Origin: Psychrobacillus mangrovi | GTDB lineage: Bacteria; Bacillota; Bacilli; Bacillales_A; Planococcaceae | Direction of reading: 5' to 3' | DNA length: 64,000 nt | Assembly (NCBI RefSeq): GCF_037104765.1 | Contig: NZ_JBAWSY010000009.1 | Location: 62,001 to 126,000, forward strand | Part shown: positions 34,549 through 41,812 of the stretch, one piece after another | Numbering within the stretch: position 1 is the stretch's first letter | How the letters are laid out: each line of letters begins with the position of its first letter | Notes under the pieces: model-generated | Database searches by the model: none | What the model saw: only the letters and a program-made list of their open reading frames with translations | What the model was told of the DNA's origin: nothing | Made by a program: the position numbers and the translations under genes

Positions 34549-35761
34549 ATTTCACTCCACATTTTCTTTTCAATTGTACAATCTCTGCATCCTCATTTGG
34601 TTTGCCTATAACTAAATCTTTAAGTATCTGAGATCCAAGCATACTATAAACTGTTCCATTTCCACCGTAACCTAACAAGTAATAGTGTTTATCCTTCGTA
34701 GGATGTTCCCCAATGAAAGGAAGATTATCGATGGATTCTCCAAAGCTTGCTGCATATGCAAAGTCAATTTCAATATTATATTGAGGAAACAGCTCCTCGG
34801 CCTTTTCCAATAAATTCTCCGCACGTTGTTGAATTAATTCTTGTGAATGGGGGGCATCTGGTTGATCTTCATCTAGGCCACCGACAATTAATCTATTATC
34901 TATCGTTGAGCGTACATATAAGTAAGGTCGTTTTGTTTCCCAAATAAGTGCCTGTTTGTACCAATCATCGAAGTTGTTGATTGGATTACTAACAAATACA
35001 TAGGAACGATTTATGTCAGCGCCAATGCGCTTTCCAATAGGAACCGTTTCATATCCAGTAGTGAAAACTATATTTTTCGCTAAAAATGATTGTCCTGAAG
35101 TTCTTATTTCTAGCTGATCATCTATTTCAAAGACATCTTCTACTTCTATATATGGAAATAAATGCACTCCCATTTCCTCTAATCTTTGTAGTAAACCTTG
35201 GACAAATTTTAATGGGTTTATTTCAGCATCTTCAAACGTTATTAATGCGCCAGGTTTAGAAAAAGTTAATTTCTCGCGCATTTCATTAGGTCCAAAATAA
35301 TCACTTGGAAAACCATATTTCTGTAAAGTTGTATATTCAGCTTTTATTTTTTCTACATCATTTTCATCACTTGCGTAACAAATACTAGGTCTACGTATAA
35401 AATCACAATCTATATGTAATTCATTAACTATTTTTTCAAGTTCAGATAATGCTTGATAACAGAGCTTATAAAATTGAACTGCATCCTCTTCGCCAATTTG
35501 TTCAATAAGTTCATGGAGCATTATATCATTTGAATATTGAAGTAGGCCTGTGTTTGCACTAGTACTTCCAGTTCCAAATTTTCTTTTGTCTAGTATAGCA
35601 ACTGAAAGCCCGGATTCTACCATTGCTAAAGCTGTTAAACAACCAGACATTCCTCCACCAACAATGACCACATCATAAAGTTCAAGTTTGTCAAAATTAG
35701 CGCTTGGTTCAAATAGTTCTGTTGTAGAAGGCCAATAAAGTGATCCATTATGTATTTTCAT
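34547..35761 (-). CDS. FAD-dependent oxidoreductase, DAO family
   Basis: A 404-residue flavoprotein of the D-amino-acid oxidase/glycine oxidase family. Seen: the FAD-binding VVIVGGGMSGCLTALAMVESGL, the ILDKRKFGTGSTSANTGLLQYSNDIML segment typical of the group, a central substrate domain, and the C-terminal ADxxPFIGE-like SIDNLPFIGEHP followed by YYLLGYGGNGTVYSMLGSQIL. It oxidises an amine or amino acid in the cytosol; the substrate is unknown. GGAGG lies 8 bases before the ATG. It is a single gene, transcribed divergently from the exonuclease. Confidence 0.88.
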   Translation of the reverse strand: MKIHNGSLYWPSTTELFEPSANFDKLELYDVVIVGGGMSGCLTALAMVESGLSVAILDKRKFGTGSTSANTGLLQYSNDIMLHELIEQIGEEDAVQFYKLCYQALSELEKIVNELHIDCDFIRRPSICYASDENDVEKIKAEYTTLQKYGFPSDYFGPNEMREKLTFSKPGALITFEDAEINPLKFVQGLLQRLEEMGVHLFPYIEVEDVFEIDDQLEIRTSGQSFLAKNIVFTTGYETVPIGKRIGADINRSYVFVSNPINNFDDWYKQALIWETKRPYLYVRSTIDNRLIVGGLDEDQPDAPHSQELIQQRAENLLEKAEELFPQYNIEIDFAYAASFGESIDNLPFIGEHPTKDKHYYLLGYGGNGTVYSMLGSQILKDLVIGKPNEDAEIVQLKRKCGVK

Positions 35762-35865
35762 GTGAGAACCTCCAAATATTCATATCCACTCTAATACCCA
35801 AACTTTCTTAGATCTAAACATAAACATGTTATACTTAAACTAATCTACTATAAAGGGTGTTTGAC

Positions 35866-36747
35866 ATGACAGAAGATAAACCACATGTATTAGTTATAGA
35901 TGGAATGGCATTGTTGTTTCGATCTTTTTTTGCAACGGCGATGTCCGGTAATTTTTTTAAAAATTCAAAAGGAATTCCTACAAATGCAGTCCAGGGCTTT
36001 GCAAGGCATGTATTAGCTGCACAAAATTTAATGCAACCAACTCATCTGGCTATTTGCTGGGATAAAGGAATGAATACTTTTCGCAATGAGCTATATGATG
36101 GGTATAAAGCTAATCGTCCAAAACCAGCAGAAGAATTAATACCACAATTTGATATGGCACAAGATCTTTCCGCACATTTGGGATGGATGAACTTTGGGGT
36201 AGTTGGGATGGAAGCAGACGATACGATTGCTTCTGTTACACATAAATGGCAGGATGATGCTAGATTTACGATTGTGAGTGGAGATAAGGATTTACTTCAG
36301 CTTCTTCACCCCTCTACGGAAATTGCGTTTACAAAAAAGGGTTTTACTATTTATGATGTTTACAGTGAAGCTCGCTTTTTAGAAGAATACGGTATCTCTC
36401 CGCTTCTTTTTCCAGATGTAAAAGCATTCATGGGAGATTCTAGCGATGGTTATGCTGGAGTAAAGGGGATTGGACCAAAAACGGCATTACAATTGGTTCA
36501 AACATATGGGACAGTAGATAAAATTCTTGAGTCTCTTCATTTATTAAAAGCAGGTCACCGAACTAAAATAGAAACAGATTTACAAATGCTTCAACTATCT
36601 AAAGAACTAGCAACGATTCGTCGCGACGTCCCAATAGAAGCAGAATTAGATCAACTAATTGTACAAACTATTTCAGACTCAAAATTCGATTATTTATATG
36701 ATAACGGGTATACGATTTTAGCAAGACAACTCCAAAATCAAATCTAG
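35866..36747 (+). CDS. ypcP: 5'-3' exonuclease (YpcP/ExoR-like flap nuclease)
   Basis: A 293-residue stand-alone version of the PolA N-terminal nuclease. Seen: LVIDGMALLFRSFFA, ICWDKGMNTFRNELYDGYKANRPKP, GMEADDTIAS, FTIVSGDKDLLQLL, DVKAFMGDSSDGYAGVKGIGPKTALQLV (helix-hairpin-helix). The acidic metal-binding residues are intact. It removes RNA primers and 5' flaps together with, or in place of, the Pol I domain. ATG 35866 is chosen over GTG 35857 because AAAGGGTG would overlap the latter. The stop overlaps the stop of the convergent C39-like gene inside a CTAG. Confidence 0.9.
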   Translation: MTEDKPHVLVIDGMALLFRSFFATAMSGNFFKNSKGIPTNAVQGFARHVLAAQNLMQPTHLAICWDKGMNTFRNELYDGYKANRPKPAEELIPQFDMAQDLSAHLGWMNFGVVGMEADDTIASVTHKWQDDARFTIVSGDKDLLQLLHPSTEIAFTKKGFTIYDVYSEARFLEEYGISPLLFPDVKAFMGDSSDGYAGVKGIGPKTALQLVQTYGTVDKILESLHLLKAGHRTKIETDLQMLQLSKELATIRRDVPIEAELDQLIVQTISDSKFDYLYDNGYTILARQLQNQI

Positions 36748-37256
36748 GATTTTGGAGTTACTTGTACAAATGTTAAAATAGGAGCTTCATCCGAATAACG
36801 TATTTTGCGAATTTGACTTGCTCTATTACGCCCTCCATTATCATGGATGATTAAAAATAGTTCATCATCAATTAGTTCGTACCCTATAAGAGGTACCCAG
36901 TGATAAGCAAATGTAAATTTTCTTTTCAAATGGAATGAAAAGTATTTATCAAATTTTAATGCAACAGGACGTCCCTTTTTTAATTCTTCTAAAGCAGTTC
37001 GAAGTGTACACTTGTCTACTTTCCAGTCAGGTCCAAGTATTTTACGTAAATTGCGAACAAAACGATGAGTAAATAATCCAATACGAGTACCACCCAATTT
37101 TTCATAAAGTTCGTTCGGTTGATAGGGACATGCATTTGGAAATAGGTAGTTTAATAGAACATAAGCTGTGACTGGTCCACAAGCGGACGCTTGATAATTG
37201 GTTCGTATGGAAGAGTCATATTGGGAATGACCTCGAACAGGCAATTGTATTTTCAT
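36744..37256 (-). CDS. C39-like (papain-fold) peptidase-domain protein
   Basis: A 170-residue single-domain protein. The likely catalytic residues are visible: Gln/Cys region YQASACGPVTAYVLLNYLF, His in FAYHWVPLIGYE, and Asp/Asn in IIHDNGG. This is the peptidase C39 family 2 (YvpB-like) pattern. There is no signal peptide or transporter fusion, so it is not a bacteriocin exporter; function is unknown. It ends in a four-base overlap with the convergent exonuclease. GGAGG precedes ATG 37256. Confidence 0.75.
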   Translation of the reverse strand: MKIQLPVRGHSQYDSSIRTNYQASACGPVTAYVLLNYLFPNACPYQPNELYEKLGGTRIGLFTHRFVRNLRKILGPDWKVDKCTLRTALEELKKGRPVALKFDKYFSFHLKRKFTFAYHWVPLIGYELIDDELFLIIHDNGGRNRASQIRKIRYSDEAPILTFVQVTPKS

Positions 37257-37283
37257 ATGAAACCTCCGGATAACGAAATGGAT

Positions 37284-37311
37284 TAGAAGTTCTTCCTTTA
37301 AATAGGAAGAG
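37284..37311. repeat. Hairpin repeat, copy 1
   Basis: GAAGTTCTTCCTTTAAATAGGAAGAG, a self-complementary TCTTCCT/AGGAAGA hairpin that recurs almost unchanged at 37629-37653 on the other side of the palindromic element. Confidence 0.6.
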
Positions 37312-37404
37312 TCAGATAAGTATTTATAAACGTTATGAATAAAATAAATCTTCCAAAAGTGGTTTCTTTATCTACAGTTGAAATATATAAGGAATTGTAT
37401 ATAA

Positions 37405-37578
37405 GGCAAGGACCACCACGAAGACTCCTGTGGGAACAGCTTGAGCAGAAGACCCCGCAGGTTGAGAGGAAGGCAATCTAAGTTCCCCGCATCCTGCGGC
37501 AACGATTGCATGACCAACATCCTGTTGGCCTAGGAGGCTGAAGCCAAGCCCACGGAAAGCGAAGTGGTGGTCCTTGCC
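37405..37578. repeat. 174-bp palindromic repeat element with 15-bp perfect inverted ends
   Basis: GGCAAGGACCACCAC at 37405-37419 is the exact reverse complement of GTGGTGGTCCTTGCC at 37564-37578. The interior is far more G+C-rich than its surroundings and includes AAGACTCCTGTGGGAACAGC, GAAGACCCCGCAG and CCACGGAAAGCGAAG. These are motifs I recognise from an interspersed non-coding repeat common in Bacillaceae/Planococcaceae genomes. No transposase is encoded, so it is MITE- or REP-like. The element sits between two unrelated genes. A short frame read from it (37372-37593) is not a gene. Confidence 0.85.
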
Positions 37579-37628
37579 GAATTTAATATACATCTCTAAG
37601 CATCCAAAATTGAGTTTGTCTACAGTCT

Positions 37629-37660
37629 GAGTTCTTCCTTAAAATAGGAAGAGCTTTTTT
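37629..37660 (+). terminator. Hairpin repeat, copy 2, terminator-like
   Basis: GAGTTCTTCCTTAAAATAGGAAGAGCTTTTTT: TTCTTCCT/AGGAAGAG stem followed by a T-run. It repeats the hairpin at 37284-37311. It could have been the terminator of a neighbouring gene before the repeat element arrived. Confidence 0.5.
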
Positions 37661-37790
37661 ATTTACTTTAATCATCCCTAGGTCTATTTGCAACAAAAAT
37701 AGTATATAAAAAAAGTATTGTTTAAATAATTCGACTATTTTATAATAAAACCGACTGAGTAGTTTATTTACATTTAAAGGGGGTAAAGGT

Positions 37791-39047
37791 ATGATTCGAC
37801 TTTTAAAGACAGAGGATTTTGAGAGTGCTGCTAATATTGCCGCACTTGCATATCCAGGTATGCATATACAAACGCCAGAAAGTAAACAGGCATTTATTGA
37901 TCGTTTAAAAAAAGAAGATGAGGAACAAAATGGTATTCAGTATTTTGGCTATTTTAACGAGGATGAAGAACTCATTGGTATTTATCGCTTAAATGAATTT
38001 GATTGCAATTTAAACGGTAGGTTTCAACGTATTTTTGGAATAGGAATGGTTGCTGTTCATCTTCTTCATAAAAAAGAAAAAATTGCTTTTAAGTTGCTTT
38101 CTCATTTTCATGAATATGCTAGGCAGGAAAATGTATCGCTCGTTTCTCTTTATCCCTTTAATCCAAGTTTTTATCGTAATATGGGCTATGGGTACGGACC
38201 TATGAAGTATGAGTTCAAAATAAAACCGAGTGCACTTGTTAGTAACGGGGAAAAAGGATTAGTACAGTTTTTATCCTCAAACGATGAAGAAGCAATCGTA
38301 TCATTATACAATGACTACGCTCAACAACATCACGGGATGATTAAAAGAACATGGAATGAGCGGCTGAGAATTAAAAATGCAGTAACCAATTACGTAGGTG
38401 TAAAAGAAAATGAGCAACTTATCGGTGCATTAGCGTTCACATTGGAACCTGTAAAAGATAGTCACTTTTTACATCAACAATTAATTGTACATGAATGGAT
38501 TTGGTCAAAGCCAAGTGCCTATAAGCAAATAGCTGCTTGGCTGCAATCACAACAAGATCAAGTGGATCGTATTATTTTTCGAACGAATGATCAATCCTTT
38601 TTGTTTGCACTTACCAATCCATTAAATGATTCCAATCATCTAATACCTAGTGCAAACCATGAAGTAGCAACAACTGGAGCAGGATTGATGTATCGCGTTT
38701 GTAATGTTATTTCCTTTGTGCATACGACAAATTTTCATAATCTTAAAAGACCAGAGGAGTTTACTAGAATATTAATAAAAATAGAGGACACATTTCTAAA
38801 CGAACAGAATGGTTTATTTGAAGTCGTTTTTAATGGTGATTTTTGGAATGCGACAAAGCTAGAGACTTCTAAAGAAAATGCAAACATTTCCATTGGTATT
38901 CATGATTTAAGCTCTTGGTGGATGGGATGTGTTTCTATAGAAGCGCTTCATAAATATGGAGAAGTTACTTTATTTAATGTAGAGGCAAAAATACTAGACG
39001 AGTGGTTTTCTCCAAGTATTACCCCGATTTGCTTTACATCGTTTTAA
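37791..39047 (+). CDS. Eis-like GNAT N-acetyltransferase
   Basis: A 418-residue protein of the Eis (enhanced intracellular survival)-like family, built of two GNAT domains and a C-terminal SCP-type domain. Seen: IRLLKTEDFESAANIAALAYPG at the N-terminus, a central VAVHLLHKKEKIAFKLLSHF acetyl-CoA loop (V-x-x-x-x-R/K-x-K/G-x-A variant), LYPFNPSFYRNMGYGYG, and a C-terminal hydrophobic sheet with LSSWWMGCVSIEAL. Eis enzymes acetylate amines, including aminoglycosides, at several positions; the natural substrate here is unknown. AAAGGGGGT precedes ATG 37791. It is followed by tetR and another acetyltransferase gene on the same strand. Confidence 0.85.
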   Translation: MIRLLKTEDFESAANIAALAYPGMHIQTPESKQAFIDRLKKEDEEQNGIQYFGYFNEDEELIGIYRLNEFDCNLNGRFQRIFGIGMVAVHLLHKKEKIAFKLLSHFHEYARQENVSLVSLYPFNPSFYRNMGYGYGPMKYEFKIKPSALVSNGEKGLVQFLSSNDEEAIVSLYNDYAQQHHGMIKRTWNERLRIKNAVTNYVGVKENEQLIGALAFTLEPVKDSHFLHQQLIVHEWIWSKPSAYKQIAAWLQSQQDQVDRIIFRTNDQSFLFALTNPLNDSNHLIPSANHEVATTGAGLMYRVCNVISFVHTTNFHNLKRPEEFTRILIKIEDTFLNEQNGLFEVVFNGDFWNATKLETSKENANISIGIHDLSSWWMGCVSIEALHKYGEVTLFNVEAKILDEWFSPSITPICFTSF

Positions 39048-39062
39048 AAGGGATGTGTTCAT

Positions 39063-39683
39063 TTGACGCCAAAAGTATCAGAAGAGTATAAGGAAGAAAA
39101 GAAAAAAGAAATAATACAGGCTGCAGCAACTGTTTTTGGTTCAAATGGTTTTTATTCCACGACGATGGATGATTTAGTTAAAGCTTCGGGGATTAGTAAA
39201 GGAGCAATCTATCATTACTTTAAAAGTAAGGAAGAAGTATATGAGCATATGCTTCAGCAGCAAGTGGAACAGACTATTCAAGTGTTGACAGATAAATTCT
39301 CACATGTTCATTCCTCGATAGAAAAGATTGCTGTCTTATTCGATCTATATACGTCTAACGAGTGGTTGAAGGAACCAAAATTAAATAGTGTAAGAAACCA
39401 ATTGGAGCATTGGATTGCAGGAAGTAGAGAAGAAGAACGAGCGAAATTTGAAAGACATAGTAAAATTTTTCATGATCTTATCAATTCTATTTTAGAAGAA
39501 GGTCGAGATAGCGGAGAAGTTTCAAGAAAACTCAATACATCACACGCTGCAAAATTATTTTGGAGTATGATCGATGGAATGCTTTTACATGCATCTGTCT
39601 TACCTTCCTTTTCATATTTGCAAATCGTGAAGACGGCAAAAGAGATGTATATATCATTTCTACAAAAGGGGAACTTAGGATGA
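39063..39683 (+). CDS. TetR-family transcriptional regulator
   Basis: A 206-residue regulator. The HTH is TMDDLVKASGISKGAIYHYFKSKEEVYEHML (residues about 38-68), preceded by the typical ILQAAATVFGSNGFYSTT-like helix 1. The ligand-binding C-terminal domain is diverse and gives no ligand. It starts with TTG 39063 shortly after AAAAGGGATG. It overlaps the following acetyltransferase start as ATGA, and follows the Eis-like gene by 15 bases; it may control the three-gene unit. Confidence 0.88.
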   Translation: MTPKVSEEYKEEKKKEIIQAAATVFGSNGFYSTTMDDLVKASGISKGAIYHYFKSKEEVYEHMLQQQVEQTIQVLTDKFSHVHSSIEKIAVLFDLYTSNEWLKEPKLNSVRNQLEHWIAGSREEERAKFERHSKIFHDLINSILEEGRDSGEVSRKLNTSHAAKLFWSMIDGMLLHASVLPSFSYLQIVKTAKEMYISFLQKGNLG

Positions 39684-40558
39684 TTACGTTTAAAACAATG
39701 GAAAGTTTATCTTTTAAGGTAGCACATGAACTTTTTATAAATGGATTTGAAGGTTATTTTATTCCCATGAAGATGTCACTTGATGCTTTTGTGGCCCGTA
39801 TGGGAAATGAAGGCCTTTCTCCAGAACTATCAATTGTAATGTACGATGAAGATTATCCAATCGGTTTTGTATTACAAGGTGTAAGGGAAGTAGAAGGTCA
39901 AAAAATAGCATGGAATGGGGGCACAGGAATCATTCCTGCTTATAGAGGGAAAAAGCATGGAACTGTTCTGATGGAAAAAGCGGTTGATCTATTAAAACAA
40001 CAAAATGTTTCTATAGCTAGCTTAGAAGCGTTGTCTGTAAATAAACCGGCAATAAAATTATATGAAAATGTTGGCTATGAAGTAATCGACACATTACACT
40101 TTTTGGAGGCAGAAGGCGTGCTCCCTTATAAAGAAGATTTAGAGAATGAATTTACCATTATTCGTATTCCTGCATTTCAAACAGTTAATAGTGGAGTTTT
40201 TCCAACTCAAGTACCCTGGCAGGTTGATCCATCTATTATGCCTAAAGTAGGGGGAGAGGCTGTCATCGCAACTAAAAATAATGAAGTATTTGCCGCTTGC
40301 CTTATAAGAAAAAGACATCAATATGGATCTGAACTTGAAGGTGTCACACTATTTCAAACGGTCTTGAAAAAGGAAAATGTGGAAGGGGAGCGAGCACTCC
40401 AATTAGTATTACAGGAAGGGCTTGACTTCAAACAACCTATTAAAAGAACAACTTATAATTTGCTGGATCTGAATCAAAGAACACTTTCTTTCTTGCAGAA
40501 TAATGGATTCAAAAGTACAGAGATATCACAAGTATTTATGGTTAAAATTTTAATGTAA
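39680..40558 (+). CDS. GNAT-family N-acetyltransferase
   Basis: A 292-residue protein; ATG 39680 is coupled to the TetR stop (ATGA) with GGGG/TTAGG upstream. The N-terminal GNAT domain shows the acetyl-CoA motif GTGIIPAYRGKKHGTVLMEKA and ALSVNKPAIKLYENVGYEV. The second half is a weaker GNAT-like domain (TYNLLDLNQRTLSFLQNNGFK). The longer frame to 39560 reads through the tetR gene and is not used. Substrate unknown. Confidence 0.85.
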   Translation: MITFKTMESLSFKVAHELFINGFEGYFIPMKMSLDAFVARMGNEGLSPELSIVMYDEDYPIGFVLQGVREVEGQKIAWNGGTGIIPAYRGKKHGTVLMEKAVDLLKQQNVSIASLEALSVNKPAIKLYENVGYEVIDTLHFLEAEGVLPYKEDLENEFTIIRIPAFQTVNSGVFPTQVPWQVDPSIMPKVGGEAVIATKNNEVFAACLIRKRHQYGSELEGVTLFQTVLKKENVEGERALQLVLQEGLDFKQPIKRTTYNLLDLNQRTLSFLQNNGFKSTEISQVFMVKILM

Positions 40559-40561
40559 TCA

Positions 40562-40598
40562 AAAACAGCAACTATAATTTCTATAGTTGCTGTTTTAC
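40562..40598. terminator. Bidirectional terminator
   Basis: AAAACAGCAACTATA / TATAGTTGCTGTTTT stem between the convergent acetyltransferase and STAS genes. Confidence 0.85.
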
Positions 40599-41071
40599 TT
40601 CACTTCATAAATAGAAGCAATTGTTTGGTTTGTTTCACTTAAGAGGCGATTCAAGGCAGCACGGAAACTTTTATACGTTTCAATTTCCACATGAATACTT
40701 GCATGAACAATCTCTCGAATGAATTTAGGGTTGAAGCCTACATAAATGGAACGAACACCCATAAGTCGTAGAGAACCATTTAAGCGAGATATCGAAATTG
40801 CAAGATCATTGTAGTCAAATGATACTACATCTTCTAATCTAACTCCTGTGAAATCAAAAACAACATTTTCAATGTCTCTATTTTCCCCAATATACATAAG
40901 GGTTTGTGTTTCAATATTTTCGAAACGTTCGGGAAACATATACCCAACAATTGGAATCATGATCGTTTTAGGAACAATAGATGGAATAATAGGAGTAGAC
41001 ATCGTTTGAATTATTTGTTCATAATAGGCTATTTTATCTTTTAGCTGTTGAATTTCTACTTCTTGTGACAT
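40595..41071 (-). CDS. STAS-domain protein (RsbR/RsbS-like)
   Basis: A 158-residue protein with a short coiled-coil-like N-terminus (EVEIQQLKDKIAYYEQIIQTM) and a STAS domain: SIVPKTIMIPIVGYM, NRDIENVVFDFTGV, then AISISRLNGSLRLMGVRSIYVGFNPKFIREIV. The short N-terminus resembles stand-alone RsbS/RsbR-type stressosome or anti-sigma antagonists, but the usual phosphorylatable Ser/Thr after the DFTGV strand is not obvious: the segment reads VRLEDVVSFDYND. ATG 41071 is preferred (AGAGGTG upstream) over the longer frame to 41122. Confidence 0.75.
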   Translation of the reverse strand: MSQEVEIQQLKDKIAYYEQIIQTMSTPIIPSIVPKTIMIPIVGYMFPERFENIETQTLMYIGENRDIENVVFDFTGVRLEDVVSFDYNDLAISISRLNGSLRLMGVRSIYVGFNPKFIREIVHASIHVEIETYKSFRAALNRLLSETNQTIASIYEVK

Positions 41072-41203
41072 ACTGACACCTCTACTTTTTTCCATTATAC
41101 GAATACGACTCGGATAAATCAAATTTATACTAGAAAAAGAATAGTTAAATAGAATAAATGATATTTGAATGAAGCATGTACACTTAAAAGAATAAACTAA
41201 AAA

Positions 41204-41233
41204 AGCCCTTAGGAGTTAGAACTCGAAAGGGCT
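41204..41233 (-). terminator. Terminator after the thioredoxin gene
   Basis: On the minus strand, AGCCCTTTCGAGTTC...CTAAGGGCTTTTTT: AGCCCTT/AAGGGCT stem with an inner GAGTTC/GAACTC-like pair and a T-run. Confidence 0.8.
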
Positions 41234-41242
41234 AAATGATTA

Positions 41243-41560
41243 TTAGTTTTGTGCATCTAAAAATTCTGTTACTTGCTCAGGAGATTTTGCATTTGCACTA
41301 TGTAAGTGTGCTTTTTTCTCTCCATTTTGATAAATAAGTAAGCTTGGAATTCCCATTACTTCATATTTATCAGCAATTTCAGGAAGTTCGTCACGGTTTA
41401 CTTCATACCAAGTATATTGATTGTATTTTTCTACAATTGGGTCGATGAACATTTCCATACGGCGGCAATCAGGGCACCAGCCAGCTTCGAATTTTACCAG
41501 TACTTCGTTGTCCCCAGAAATAATTTCATTAAATTGTTCTGCTGTTGTAATTTTATTCAT
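41243..41560 (-). CDS. Thioredoxin-family protein (YtpP-like)
   Basis: A 105-residue thioredoxin-fold protein with the active site WCPDC instead of the WCGPC of housekeeping thioredoxin, and the cis-Pro segment MGIPSLLIYQNGEK. It is a cytosolic dithiol protein; YtpP-type members have been linked to bacillithiol redox homeostasis, which I offer only as the likeliest assignment. CGGAGG precedes ATG 41560. Confidence 0.8.
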   Translation of the reverse strand: MNKITTAEQFNEIISGDNEVLVKFEAGWCPDCRRMEMFIDPIVEKYNQYTWYEVNRDELPEIADKYEVMGIPSLLIYQNGEKKAHLHSANAKSPEQVTEFLDAQN

Positions 41561-41772
41561 ATAAATATACCTCCGATGATTTTTTGGGGTTTTCTAAATG
41601 CAAAACGCTCTCTGCAAAAGTAACGTAGAACACTTTTCTTAAACAGTGTACACTGTTTCGGAAGTACTAGAAAGAAAACTGCTCTAAACATATCATTTTA
41701 TTATTGCGAAAATTTAAAAATTGTTCTAAACTAATAGATATAGAAGTGCTTTTATTTTTTTTACCTATAAAA

Positions 41773-41790
41773 TGAATGAGTATTCATTCA
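41773..41790. promoter_or_regulatory. FadR operator upstream of fadN
   Basis: TGAATGAGTATTCATTCA is a near-perfect 18-bp palindrome that fits the Bacillus FadR consensus (TGAATGAxTAxTCATTCA). It lies 22 bases before the fadN start, so repression released by long-chain acyl-CoA is expected. Confidence 0.85.
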
Positions 41791-41812
41791 AAGCGAAGGG
41801 GAGGCTTTGTAC

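Noticed and set aside
37372..37593. 73-codon minus-strand ORF
   Set aside because: It is read through the palindromic repeat element.
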